A model generated the notes under the pieces. The model had not been told where the DNA came from. It saw only the letters and a list, made by a program, of their open reading frames with translations, and made no database searches. A stretch of DNA of 64,000 bases from Anaerolineaceae bacterium (GTDB taxonomy: Bacteria > Chloroflexota > Anaerolineae > Anaerolineales > Anaerolineaceae), in the NCBI GenBank assembly GCA_016841525.1, contig JAENYZ010000002.1:18068-82067 (forward strand), read 5' to 3'. Made by a program: the position numbers and the translations under genes. This document shows, in pieces, positions 26,567 to 37,038 of this stretch. Position 1 is the stretch's first letter. Each line of letters opens with the position of its first letter.

Positions 26567-27493
26567 CTACACACCCAAAAATTTTGGCCAAATTGGATAG
26601 AACATTGCCCATTGATTTGAATATGCTAAGATTATTTCTTCTGCTTCTTTCAGTACCCGGTTGGCGTTATGAATAATTTCTGTTTCAAGCTCTTCCTGAG
26701 GCTCCATCCAAATCGGGTCAGTTGCTTCAAGTATATACCTTCCCCCGGGTTGAGAGGTTGCTGCAACAATGATAACTGGCGCCTCAGCTTCCATCGCCAT
26801 TCTTACGTAGGTCACAGGCAGATTTGCCTCATGATCAAAAAAGGTTGGCTGGTATTTATTTTGCTGATCCTCAGGCAGCGGCCTGTCCAGGCCTGTCAGG
26901 ATGCTGCCGCCACTTTGAAGCCGCTTCCTGGCTTGGCGAAAGGCACTTAGAGTCATTGGGGTGACAATGATCCCCAGGCTCTCCCTCAACTGGTTCTGCA
27001 TTTTATAGGAAGAAACTGGTTCAGGGTAAGAAAGCACCTGCACTTCAAAATCGTTGAGCGCTAATGCATAGCCCATCAAATCAAAATTGCTCAGATGTGG
27101 GCAAACAAATACAGAAGGCTGATTTTTCTTGATACGCTCAAATGCCAATTTTGCCTTCGGACTGAATCCCACGACTTCCTGGAGTTGGTCTGGCCTAGAT
27201 AGGAAGTAAAAGTAATCAAAAATACAGTTTGAAGCAGAGCGAAAAACAATTTTAGGTAGTTCTAGAAGCTCTTCCTGGCTGAGTGATTGATCTTTGATCA
27301 CAAATTGGTTGGCACGGATTGCCCTTACCATTGAACTTTTCTTCCTGCTGCCTAGAAGTGTGCCAATCCAGGAGGAAATTTTTAGACCCGTCTGGCGGGA
27401 TAATACACGCCCCAGAAAAATTGCTATTTGTATAACAATTGATTGTTGAAGCAAATTTCTTAAAGATATAGCGCGCTTTTTTCTCTTTTTCAC
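26567..27493 (-). CDS. LpxL/HtrB-family lysophospholipid acyltransferase (PatA-like)
   Basis: 308 aa. The N-terminal basic residues and one hydrophobic segment suggest a membrane association. The catalytic H-x4-D motif is in CPHLSNFDLMGYA (about residues 135-147). A second conserved block around GLDRP near residue 205 matches the G-x-x-R-P region of the family. In Gram-negatives the family acylates lipid A; in actinobacteria PatA acylates phosphatidylinositol mannoside. The neighbours favour a PatA-like role on a glycolipid. Confidence 0.8.
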   Translation of the reverse strand: MKKRKKRAISLRNLLQQSIVIQIAIFLGRVLSRQTGLKISSWIGTLLGSRKKSSMVRAIRANQFVIKDQSLSQEELLELPKIVFRSASNCIFDYFYFLSRPDQLQEVVGFSPKAKLAFERIKKNQPSVFVCPHLSNFDLMGYALALNDFEVQVLSYPEPVSSYKMQNQLRESLGIIVTPMTLSAFRQARKRLQSGGSILTGLDRPLPEDQQNKYQPTFFDHEANLPVTYVRMAMEAEAPVIIVAATSQPGGRYILEATDPIWMEPQEELETEIIHNANRVLKEAEEIILAYSNQWAMFYPIWPKFLGV

Positions 27494-27798
27494 GTTTCAG
27501 ATTCCGATGATTTTGATAATGTTGTTGATCCGCCATTTTATCTGAGACTATATTTTACTTCAAATATAAAAAAACATTAAAGTTGTGCGGTTTATGCCCC
27601 ATGACATGATTGAATTCTTATCCATTGTGCACATTCTTCCCTTGGACTATTCAATAAAATTCTTATTGAGGCCTTTGCGGCGTATCCACGTGATGAGCTG
27701 AAAAATTTTGATTTATGGTATAAATGCAATTAGAAGAGATATAAGAGCAAAGCTTATTTCCTGACGATTTTAATTTTTTTTGCCCGCATAAAGGTTTG
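27494..27798. other. Divergent intergenic region
   Basis: About 300 bp between the acyltransferase (- strand) and the GT4 gene (+ strand). A TGGTATAAA extended -10 candidate for the GT4 gene lies at 27716-27724. No clear promoter is recognised for the - strand. A minus-strand ORF over 27252-27536 is out of frame with the acyltransferase and has no support. Confidence 0.4.
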
Positions 27799-28923
27799 AT
27801 GATGAAAATTGTTTGTATTGCAGCCTCTTTTGTACCCTCGAACACCGCTAACAGCATCCAGGTTGTTAAAGCTGCTCATGCCCTTGCAGAAGTTTACCAT
27901 GACGTGCGTTTACTCGTGCCCGGTGACAACCCGGTATCCTGGGAGAATTTAAAAAATCATTATGGATTAAGGCAGCCCTTTGAAATCCAGTGGCTTCATG
28001 AAAACCTGGCTTTCAGGCGGTATGATTTTGCTTTTAAAGCTGTTCAGACAGGGCGCAGGATGAATGCTGATCTGATTTATACCTGGGCTTTACAGGCGGC
28101 AGTCTTATCCTTATGGCGAGGCGTCCCAACGGTATTAGAGCTGCATGACCGAGTGACCGGACGCGTTGGTCCCTGGCTCTTCCGCCAATTTTGGCAAAGC
28201 AAAACAAAAAAACGTTTACTGACCAATTCAAAGGCGTTAAAGGCGCGATTGATCTCAGATTTTGATCTTGAGGCACATCAAGATGAAATTCTTGTGGCAC
28301 CAAATGGGGTCGAATTGGAACGTTATGAAGACCTGCCTGCACCAGAAGAAGCCAGAAACCGATTGGGTCTGGCAGCAGGGTTTACTGCCGGATACACCGG
28401 GCATTTTTATGCAGGTCGGGGAATGCAATTAATGTTTGACCTGGCAAAAGCCTTGCCGGAGATCAATTTTTTATGGGTGGGCGGCCAGCCAGAGGATGTG
28501 GCTCTATGGGAGAATCGCGCCAACTCTGCTGGATTGGCTAATTTATTTTTGACGGGATTTGTTGATAATGCGGATTTGCCGCTGTACCAGGCTGCTGCTG
28601 ATGTCCTCATGATGCCTTACGAGCAGAAAATTGAAGGCAGCGGTGGCGGAAATTCGGCAGATATTGCCAGCCCAATGAAAATGTTTGAGTATATGGCTGC
28701 TGGGCGGGCGATACTATCAAGTGACCTGCCAGTGATCCATGAAGTGCTGGATGCTAAGACCGCATTCTTTTGTCCACCGCAGGATTTTGCATCCTGGAAA
28801 GAGGCACTGATTGACCTGAAGAACGACGAAGAAATGCGTGTTGAACTTGGTATTGAAGCACGGTCTTATTCTCAAGCGTTTACCTGGAAAAATCGCGCAT
28901 TAAACGCACTGGAACATTTTTAA
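27799..28923 (+). CDS. GT4-family glycosyltransferase
   Basis: 374 aa, GT-B fold. The N-terminal half shows IVCIAASFVPSNTANSIQVVKAAHAL, typical of the acceptor domain. The C-terminal half carries TGHFYAGRGMQLMFDLA and a donor-site E-x7-E region, MKMFEYMAAGRAILSSD (about residues 295-311). Likely a retaining transferase on a lipid or glycan acceptor; a PimA-like role is suggested by the divergent neighbours. The start ATG at 27799 follows AAAGG; the TTG at 27796 is also possible. Confidence 0.85.
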   Translation: MMKIVCIAASFVPSNTANSIQVVKAAHALAEVYHDVRLLVPGDNPVSWENLKNHYGLRQPFEIQWLHENLAFRRYDFAFKAVQTGRRMNADLIYTWALQAAVLSLWRGVPTVLELHDRVTGRVGPWLFRQFWQSKTKKRLLTNSKALKARLISDFDLEAHQDEILVAPNGVELERYEDLPAPEEARNRLGLAAGFTAGYTGHFYAGRGMQLMFDLAKALPEINFLWVGGQPEDVALWENRANSAGLANLFLTGFVDNADLPLYQAAADVLMMPYEQKIEGSGGGNSADIASPMKMFEYMAAGRAILSSDLPVIHEVLDAKTAFFCPPQDFASWKEALIDLKNDEEMRVELGIEARSYSQAFTWKNRALNALEHF

Positions 28924-28934
28924 TTCGTTGGCAT

Positions 28935-30278
28935 ATGAATAAATCGGGATCAAACAAAAAGCTGGGAATATGTTTGGGGTTGGTTTTGATTTTAAGCCTC
29001 TTTCTCAGGGTGATGTTATTTACGATCTATTCACCGGTTTCCTTCAGTGATACGGGGGGCTATCAACGATCTGCGCAAGCGGTCCTGAATGGCTTTGCAA
29101 ATTACGACGGCACGCGTACACCGGTTTACCCGATTCTGATTGCCCTGACAGGTTCTGAAAAAATGCTTTATCTCAGCCAGTTGATTCTTGGTCTGGGTAT
29201 AACATTTGCCTGGTTCATCATTGGATGGAAAGCAAGCAAAAAGCCGTTTATAGGGGCGCTTATTGCTTTAGCACACACCCTGAACCCGGGTCAATTTTTC
29301 TTTGAAGCCAACCTGCTGACAGAAACGTTAGCAGCATTCTGGTTGATTTTATCCCTGCTTGGCGCTTATTTTTGGTTAGAAGACAGGAAATACCAAACGA
29401 CCTGGCTGGCACTGGGGATCGGGATTTCTGCCTCCCTGGCAGCCCTGACCCGGCCGCAGTTTCTTTTCATGCCCTTATGGCTGGTGATTTTTCTGGCTTT
29501 TTCGAATCAGGATCCAAAACCCCGTTTTAATTTCAAGCCATTTATCGGGATCTTATTACCCGCCCTCGTGCTGATTGGCGGTTGGATGGCTTGGGTCTAT
29601 TCTCGGTACAACATCCTCAGCGTGACGACCATGTCCGGTTTTCACCTAGTTCAACATGCTGGTTATTATTTTGAAGACCTTCCAGATGAATATGCTGCAA
29701 TTCGTGACACTTACATAGCCTTTCGTGACACGCGGCTTGATACCTTTGGCACCCAGAGTAACACCATCTGGGAAGCCATCCCCGCGATGCAGGAAGCCTC
29801 TGGATTGAACTTTTATGACCTGTCGCAAGCCCTTCAAGATTTATCAATAAAGCTGGTCCTTAGCCATCCGTTGCAATATTTGGCAAAGGTCATCAAAGGG
29901 TGGTTGTGGTTCTGGCGGTCACCTGTTTACTGGCGTCAAAGTGCTTTTACTTTGCCAGGATTTTCAAGCATTATGGTGTTGTGGGTTTGGCTCGCAAGGG
30001 GTTTAATGGTATTGATGAACCTTGTTTTTGTGCTTTCCAGCATTGCAGCCTTGATCTCTAAACGCTTACGGCAATATTTTAACCTGGGTTCTTTTCAATG
30101 GCTGTTGGCTGGTTCTGTTTGGATAACGTCCATATTTACATCTTTGCTTGAGCATGGTGAAAATCAGCGTTTTCTGATTCCCCTGCAGACAGCAGTCATT
30201 TTTTGGGTTTTATGGATTTCTTACTTCACATGGCAGGCAAGGTCGGCAAATCGTGATAAAGTAAGGTCAATCATTTAG
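28935..30278 (+). CDS. GT-C-like polytopic membrane glycosyltransferase
   Basis: 447 aa with about ten hydrophobic segments. Early after the first helix comes FSDTGGYQRSAQAVLNG, an acidic loop placed like the catalytic motif of GT-C enzymes. TRTPVYPILIAL and NLLTETLAAFWL fit the dolichyl-phosphate-mannose-mannosyltransferase-like superfamily. Likely transfers a sugar from a polyprenyl phosphate outside the membrane. It follows the GT4 gene by 11 bp and precedes another membrane protein by 16 bp, making a three-gene operon. Confidence 0.65.
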   Translation: MNKSGSNKKLGICLGLVLILSLFLRVMLFTIYSPVSFSDTGGYQRSAQAVLNGFANYDGTRTPVYPILIALTGSEKMLYLSQLILGLGITFAWFIIGWKASKKPFIGALIALAHTLNPGQFFFEANLLTETLAAFWLILSLLGAYFWLEDRKYQTTWLALGIGISASLAALTRPQFLFMPLWLVIFLAFSNQDPKPRFNFKPFIGILLPALVLIGGWMAWVYSRYNILSVTTMSGFHLVQHAGYYFEDLPDEYAAIRDTYIAFRDTRLDTFGTQSNTIWEAIPAMQEASGLNFYDLSQALQDLSIKLVLSHPLQYLAKVIKGWLWFWRSPVYWRQSAFTLPGFSSIMVLWVWLARGLMVLMNLVFVLSSIAALISKRLRQYFNLGSFQWLLAGSVWITSIFTSLLEHGENQRFLIPLQTAVIFWVLWISYFTWQARSANRDKVRSII

Positions 30279-30294
30279 CAAATGGAAAAAGAAG

Positions 30295-31842
30295 ATGAAG
30301 AAAATAGGAATTCACATCATTTTAGCAGCTGTGTTGAGCTTTGCTTTAGCATTATTAATGCAAGTGATCTTGCCAATTGGTGAATTCTGGAAAGGTACTT
30401 TCGCTGCATTTTACTTATTGTATTTTGTGAGTCTTTTCCTTTACATGGCATGGCGCCTTTTTGGAAGTTCAAAAAATCTTGCAAGGTTGATGATCCTCGC
30501 TTTTATTCTTCGGCTGGGAGTCGGGATGTTCTTAACCTGGGGGTTACCTCAATTTGGTTATGAGGAAGCACCGCAGCAAGCCGGCTTTGTGTTTCAGGAT
30601 GCTTATCTTCGTGAGAGGAGCGCCTGGGATTTAGCCCAATCGGGCGAGCCATTGACCAGGGCATTCAGTGATGATTACACTGCCGATCAGTATGGTGGGC
30701 TTTTAGCACTGGATGCCTTTGTTTACCGTGTTATCAGTCCGGATGCTTATCGACCTGCTTTAATTTTGATTCTTACTACCGGTGCAATGGCATTAAGTCT
30801 GCCATTTTTGATGGCAGTGGTAAGGCGCAGTTTTGGCGAGAATGCCGCTTCATGGGCAGGATGGATTTTTGCACTGTATCCTGAAGGCATTTTACTGGGT
30901 GCTGCCCAGATGCGTGAACCATATTTGATTTTGTGCTTTAGTTTATTAACCTGGTCCGTGGCACAATTCTTAGATCGTCGGCGCTTGAAAATCGCCGTTC
31001 CTGTGATGATTGCAGGCACACTGGGTTTGTTCTTGTTTTCGTACCGGGTCGCACTCCCCCTAATAGGAATCATTTTGGCCTGGGTGTGGGTGATGGAATC
31101 AGTAGAAGTGAAACAAAATTGGGTGAAAGGTGTGATTTGGTTATTTGCAGCCGCAGCCCTGGGGGGGATTGCTTACTTTTATAGGGATTGGGTGCAGGAG
31201 GTAATGTCCTGGGATGCACGATTGACAATGCTTGCTTCTGGCAGAATACAGTTTGAGCTTGAATCCCTGCCAGCATGGCTTCATTTTCCCTTCATTGTAG
31301 CTTACGGCGTATTTCAGCCGGTATTGCCCGCTGCTATTGCCGCGCCAGCGCCGTGGATATGGCAGGGTTTAGGTATTTTGAGAGCTGCGGGCTGGTATGC
31401 GCTCCTACCGCTTTTGGCTTATGCCTTTGTGCGAATCCTGCGTTTGCCGTCTTCGCGCAAAAAACGATGGTTAGCTGTGATGATATTCTTCGTCTGGGTA
31501 TGGGTCTTTGTCGCGTCCGCTCGAGCGGGTGGTGATCAATGGGATAATCCTCGCTACCGAACGATACTTCTCCCATGGATGGCAATCACAGCTGCCTGGG
31601 TGATCAATTTTGTCAAAGAAACAAAGGATCGCTGGTTGGGCAGAGCATTGTTGATAGAAGGGATCTTTCTGGCCTTTTTCACGGAATGGTATATCAGCCG
31701 TTATTATCCAGTCATTCCGCGTTTGGATTTCTGGCTGATGATAGTGTTGATAATCCTGTTGAGCTTGTTGGTCATCATCGGCGGATGGTTGCGGGATAGA
31801 AAGCAAAAGAAACAAGAACGAGAATCTTTGATCAAAAGTTGA
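30295..31842 (+). CDS. Polytopic membrane protein of glycan assembly type
   Basis: 515 aa with about twelve hydrophobic segments. The first extracytoplasmic loop has several acidic residues (AFSDDYTADQYGG near residues 121-133), again in the position of a GT-C acidic motif. Layout matches the previous gene, with which it is probably cotranscribed. It could be a GT-C transferase or a Wzy-like polymerase. No decisive motif is visible. Confidence 0.5.
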   Translation: MKKIGIHIILAAVLSFALALLMQVILPIGEFWKGTFAAFYLLYFVSLFLYMAWRLFGSSKNLARLMILAFILRLGVGMFLTWGLPQFGYEEAPQQAGFVFQDAYLRERSAWDLAQSGEPLTRAFSDDYTADQYGGLLALDAFVYRVISPDAYRPALILILTTGAMALSLPFLMAVVRRSFGENAASWAGWIFALYPEGILLGAAQMREPYLILCFSLLTWSVAQFLDRRRLKIAVPVMIAGTLGLFLFSYRVALPLIGIILAWVWVMESVEVKQNWVKGVIWLFAAAALGGIAYFYRDWVQEVMSWDARLTMLASGRIQFELESLPAWLHFPFIVAYGVFQPVLPAAIAAPAPWIWQGLGILRAAGWYALLPLLAYAFVRILRLPSSRKKRWLAVMIFFVWVWVFVASARAGGDQWDNPRYRTILLPWMAITAAWVINFVKETKDRWLGRALLIEGIFLAFFTEWYISRYYPVIPRLDFWLMIVLIILLSLLVIIGGWLRDRKQKKQERESLIKS

Positions 31843-31966
31843 GTTCCTGATCATTCGACGTAAATTATGATGAGAACAGTTTAATCTAAAAGTCCAGTAT
31901 TTGGATTTCTGCTGCCGGTATCGTTCCTATTTTCAAGGTGGAGATACTATTGAACAGCGGGTTTGC

Positions 31967-31994
31967 TTGACCCTCAGGTTTGGGAGATTATAAT
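31967..31994 (+). promoter_or_regulatory. Promoter of the surface-glycan operon
   Basis: TTGACC (31967-31972), a 16-bp spacer and TATAAT (31989-31994). The predicted start near 32001 gives a leader of about 110 nt to the start codon at 32112. It is the best promoter seen for the glycan locus. Confidence 0.7.
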
Positions 31995-32042
31995 TCAATA
32001 GTCGATCTGATGTTTTTAATTTGGACAAATAACACAAAGTAG

Positions 32043-33059
<1,017 letters not shown>

Positions 33060-33068
33060 TTTATCATT

Positions 33069-33917
33069 ATGGAAAACAGCCAGCAGCAGGGTAAACAAAG
33101 TCCTATCATCTATTTACGACCATCCAAGGGGTGGTTGTCGATTGATTTTAAGGAATTGTGGCGTTATCGGGAATTGATCTTTTTCCTGACATGGCGTGAC
33201 ATTAAGGTGCGCTACAAACAGGCTGTCCTTGGGATTTCTTGGGCAGTATTGCAGCCATTACTGACCACCTTGATTTTCACAGTTATCTTTGGAATTTTGC
33301 TAAAAACCCCATCACAGGATTTGCCCTACCCCCTGTTTTCCATGTCGGCCTTGCTGCCCTGGCAGTTATTCTCAACCGCTTTACAACGGTCGAGCGTCAG
33401 CCTGGTTGGCAACGCCAACCTTCTTACAAAAATTTATTTTCCCCGGCTTGCCATACCGCTCTCATCAGTTTTTGCTGCCCTTGTGGATTTTGCCGTATCC
33501 TTTGTGGTCTTACTACTTGTGATGGCTTACTATCAGTATTGGCCGGGATGGAACATTCTTTGGCTTTTTCCCATTGTGCTGCTGGCATTGCTGACGGCGC
33601 TGGCAGTTGGATTGTGGCTGTCTGCCCTCAACGTGCAGTACCGGGATATTCAACACATGGTGCCATTCCTTATCCAGGTCTGGATGTATGCGTCACCTAT
33701 TGTATATCCCATTGAGACCATCCCGGAAGGTGTTTGGCGCTCATTATACGGCCTTAATCCCATGGTGGGTGTGATCCAGGGTTTCCGCTGGGCTTTATTA
33801 GGCGGCACGCCACCTGATATCACCATGCTGATCTCGATTATTGTGGTCGTGGTGCTTTTAATCAGCGGTTTGTATTATTTCCGGCGGATGGAAAAGACCT
33901 TCGCCGATGTTGTTTAG
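33069..33917 (+). CDS. wzm: Polysaccharide ABC transporter permease (Wzm-like)
   Basis: ABC-2 type export permease, 282 aa with six hydrophobic segments. RDIKVRYKQAVLGISWAVLQP near residue 45 is the typical N-terminal amphipathic signature of O-antigen and teichoic-acid exporters. With the ATPase that follows 6 bp later it would flip a lipid-linked polysaccharide across the membrane. No SD precedes the ATG; translation is probably coupled to the upstream gene, which ends nine bases before. Confidence 0.93.
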   Translation: MENSQQQGKQSPIIYLRPSKGWLSIDFKELWRYRELIFFLTWRDIKVRYKQAVLGISWAVLQPLLTTLIFTVIFGILLKTPSQDLPYPLFSMSALLPWQLFSTALQRSSVSLVGNANLLTKIYFPRLAIPLSSVFAALVDFAVSFVVLLLVMAYYQYWPGWNILWLFPIVLLALLTALAVGLWLSALNVQYRDIQHMVPFLIQVWMYASPIVYPIETIPEGVWRSLYGLNPMVGVIQGFRWALLGGTPPDITMLISIIVVVVLLISGLYYFRRMEKTFADVV

Positions 33918-33923
33918 GAACTT

Positions 33924-35201
33924 ATGTCAGAATTAGCAATACGTGTCGAAAACATATCAAAACAGTATCGCATTGGTTTAGCCCAGGAAAGGCCGGACAC
34001 CTTGCGAGACTTGTTGATGATGGGCTTTCGCCGTTTCAAACATAAATTAAGCCGAAAGGGGAGCGGAAGATACGATGACCCCGGGCATATCTGGGCATTG
34101 AAAGATGTCTCCTTTGAGGTTGAGCGCGGCCAGGTTTTGGGAATCGTCGGTCGGAATGGTGCAGGGAAGAGCACGCTTCTAAAGATCCTTTCACGTGTAA
34201 CAGACCCGACAGAAGGCTATGGGGAAATTCATGGTCGTGTTGGCTCATTGTTGGAAGTCGGCACGGGTTTTCATCCTGAACTTTCCGGTAGAGAAAATAT
34301 CTACTTAAATGGTGCAATATTGGGCATGCGACGTGAAGAAATTAATCGGAAGTTTGACGAAATTGTCGAATTTTCCGAAGTTGGGAAGTTTATTGACACC
34401 CCAGTCAAACGTTTTTCGAGCGGCATGTATTTGCGGCTGGCTTTTGCCGTAGCCGCCCATCTGGAACCCGAGATCCTGGTCGTGGATGAGGTTCTTGCGG
34501 TCGGCGACGCTGAATTCCAGCGTAAATGCCTTGGAAAGATGAACGATGTTGCCCAGGAAGGCAGAACGGTTTTATTCGTCAGCCACAATATGTCCGCCAT
34601 ATTGCGCCTGACACAAGAAACCATCGTTCTTGACCAGGGCAAGATTGTATTACGGGCGCCAACGCCAGAGGCTGTGGATCATTACCTGAACATGGGCTTG
34701 ACCAAGCAGGGGGAGCGTTTTTGGACTGAGGAAGAATTAGGCGGCAAATCGGACGCCTTCAAGCCGGAGGCATTACGGGTTTTGAACACGGATGGCAAAG
34801 TTGTTGATACCGTCAATGCTGCTGAAGGTTTTTCTATTGAATTTGAATATCAGCTAACAGAAGCGATCAGTGGATTAAGGGTTGGTTTGTATATGATGAC
34901 CACCCGTGGGGAATATGTCTTCACTACCTTTGACACCGATGATCCTGAGCTTTACCAGGAATACAGTGTTCGTCCAGCCGGGCATTACATTAGCAAATGC
35001 CATATTCCGCCGAATTTGATGAACGAGGGGCGTTTCATCCTTGGCTTGAACGCCAGTGTTTATCGCATTCGAAGATATTTTCAAGAAGATAAAGCATTAA
35101 CCTTCACCGTGGATGTAACAGGTGCTCCGGGCACCCATTGGCCGGAACAGCGTTTGGGACCCGTGCGCCCTCAATTTGACTGGGATATTGAGCACAAATA
35201 A
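33924..35201 (+). CDS. wzt: Polysaccharide ABC transporter ATPase with C-terminal substrate domain (Wzt-like)
   Basis: 425 aa. Walker A GRNGAGKST is near residues 75-83, the signature FSSGMYLRLAF near 157-167, and Walker B ILVVDEVLAVGD near 181-192. The ATPase part ends by about residue 250. The remaining 170 residues have the beta-rich pattern of the Wzt carbohydrate-binding domain (AEGFSIEFEYQLTE, then GHYISKCHIPPNLMNEGRF). In O9a-type systems that domain recognises the capped end of the finished chain. The methyltransferases in this locus could supply such a cap, by inference. Confidence 0.93.
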   Translation: MSELAIRVENISKQYRIGLAQERPDTLRDLLMMGFRRFKHKLSRKGSGRYDDPGHIWALKDVSFEVERGQVLGIVGRNGAGKSTLLKILSRVTDPTEGYGEIHGRVGSLLEVGTGFHPELSGRENIYLNGAILGMRREEINRKFDEIVEFSEVGKFIDTPVKRFSSGMYLRLAFAVAAHLEPEILVVDEVLAVGDAEFQRKCLGKMNDVAQEGRTVLFVSHNMSAILRLTQETIVLDQGKIVLRAPTPEAVDHYLNMGLTKQGERFWTEEELGGKSDAFKPEALRVLNTDGKVVDTVNAAEGFSIEFEYQLTEAISGLRVGLYMMTTRGEYVFTTFDTDDPELYQEYSVRPAGHYISKCHIPPNLMNEGRFILGLNASVYRIRRYFQEDKALTFTVDVTGAPGTHWPEQRLGPVRPQFDWDIEHK

Positions 35202-35209
35202 AAATAATT

Positions 35210-36793
35210 ATGGAAAAACGTGCGATCAAAAAGGTTCTTGGCGAACTCCCTTATACCGTTGAACTCTACTGGCAGCTCATCCAGCGGCACAAGCCCTGGC
35301 AGGCGCATTTCAATCTTGACTTGCTTGAAGCAGAATTAGCTGACGCTGTTGAACAGGTGCAACCCTTTGATGAAGAAGCGCCGAGAGGGAAACGAGTTTT
35401 CATTTTTGCGTCCCTCCATTATTGGATCGAGTATTCAACATTCCTGGCGCTTGCATTGGCAGGAAAAGGACACCAGGTAACGCTTTCTTACCTGCCTTAT
35501 GGCAGCTGGGATAAACCGATCGAGAAATTTGATCTTCGAGGGCAAAATTTATATGCTCGCCAGGTGCTCAGCCAGGCAGCTTCAGTTATTAAAATTCAAC
35601 CCATGTTGGATATTCGACCTTTATCAAAAAATTTGCCAGCAGAATTAGAAGCTGCTGTGGAGGAAGTGACCACTTTTGATACCCAGTACACCCTGCAAGT
35701 TGAGGATATTGACACTGAAGATCCTCTGTACCAGCTCCGATATGAACGCAACTATGAAGCAGCATTGAATGGGCGGGCATGGCTGTCGGCACATAAACCG
35801 GATGTGGTCATTTTGCCCAACGGCACCATTCAGGAGATGGGCGTCTTGTTCAGGGTGGCGAAACACTTAAAGATTCCAACAGTCACCTTTGAGTTTGGCG
35901 ATAAGCGCGAGCATATATGGCTGGCGCAAGACTCCGAGATCATGCGCCATGAGACGGACAGCCTGTGGAAAGCACGTGGCGATCAAGCCCTTGATGAAGC
36001 ACAGCTTGAGCAATTGCATGCCTTATTCTCTGCACGTGTGGATGCTAAAACTTGGAAAAATTTCACACGGAAATGGCAGGACACCCCAACTAAAGGCGGC
36101 GCATTTGTCAGGAAAAAACTAAATCTGGATGATCGCCCGGTTGTTCTCTTAGCAACCAATGTCCTTGGGGATAGCTTAACCCTTGATCGCCAGGTTTTCA
36201 GTAAAACGATGGCGGATTGGATTGAGAAAAGCGTGCGTTATTTTGCTAATCGCAAAGATGTCCAGCTTTTAATACGCGTGCATCCAGGTGAAATGCTGAC
36301 ACACGGCACATCCATGGTCGACGTTGTTAAGGCTGAACTCGAGGAAATCCCTGAGCATATTCACCTGATTGAGCCAGATGAAAAAATCAACACCTATGAC
36401 ATCATGGATATTGCTGACTTAGGGATGGTTTATACAACAACCGTTGGTTTAGAAATGGCAATGCGCGGCATCCCTGTGGTTGTCGCAGGGCAAACGCATT
36501 ACAGAAATCGCGGTTTCACCCATGATCCTGCTACCTGGGAAGGTTTCTTTGACACTTTAAATGAACTTCTAGGGGATTTGGCTGGTGCACCTTTATCCCA
36601 GGATCAAATTGAACTTGCATGGCGCTATGCTTATTTATTCTTTTTTGAATTCCCCAAGCCTTTCCCGTGGCATTTGGTGGACCTCAAGAAGGACATCAAA
36701 TCGAGACCACTGCGTTTTGTTTTGGGTGAAGAAGGACAAAAGCGTTACGATCAGACCTTTAAATATCTTACCGGTACACCGCTTAAGTGGTAA
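35210..36793 (+). CDS. Capsule-type large transferase, paralogue of 49006-50619
   Basis: 527 aa, cytoplasmic, no signal peptide. The C-terminal half reads as a GT-B-like domain: LLATNVLGDSL, LLIRVHPGE, then YDIMDIADLGMVYTTTVGLEMAMRGIPVVV. This is the layout of the KpsC/KpsS and CDP-glycerol-transferase-like group that builds capsule linkers. The product at 49006 shares the same landmarks (TNVIFDTS, FVIRAHPDE, IGMEASIMGKPVL). A start without SD (AAAATAATTATG) follows wzt by eight bases. Function beyond glycan transfer is not known. Confidence 0.6.
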   Translation: MEKRAIKKVLGELPYTVELYWQLIQRHKPWQAHFNLDLLEAELADAVEQVQPFDEEAPRGKRVFIFASLHYWIEYSTFLALALAGKGHQVTLSYLPYGSWDKPIEKFDLRGQNLYARQVLSQAASVIKIQPMLDIRPLSKNLPAELEAAVEEVTTFDTQYTLQVEDIDTEDPLYQLRYERNYEAALNGRAWLSAHKPDVVILPNGTIQEMGVLFRVAKHLKIPTVTFEFGDKREHIWLAQDSEIMRHETDSLWKARGDQALDEAQLEQLHALFSARVDAKTWKNFTRKWQDTPTKGGAFVRKKLNLDDRPVVLLATNVLGDSLTLDRQVFSKTMADWIEKSVRYFANRKDVQLLIRVHPGEMLTHGTSMVDVVKAELEEIPEHIHLIEPDEKINTYDIMDIADLGMVYTTTVGLEMAMRGIPVVVAGQTHYRNRGFTHDPATWEGFFDTLNELLGDLAGAPLSQDQIELAWRYAYLFFFEFPKPFPWHLVDLKKDIKSRPLRFVLGEEGQKRYDQTFKYLTGTPLKW

Positions 36794-37038
36794 CTGTGTA
36801 AATAATCAGTTCTTATTGATCATTTTCCCAATTAAAATCTTCTCGTTTTTTGTTTGAAATGCTTGCCCAATAAGTCGTTGGCTGGGATAATAACAGCTTG
36901 TCTGCGAATGGCTTGTTTGTTCATCCTGGATCGATTTTGCAAATTTTGAGGAATTGACGATTTCTAGAAGAATCTAAGTGAATAGAACCGCCTACGCTAA
37001 TTTGACGTGGACCAATTATAATGACTGCAGGTAAATAA

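Noticed and set aside
27252..27536. 94-codon ORF on the - strand at the start of the acyltransferase
   Set aside because: Different frame overlapping the acyltransferase N-terminus, no SD and no signature.
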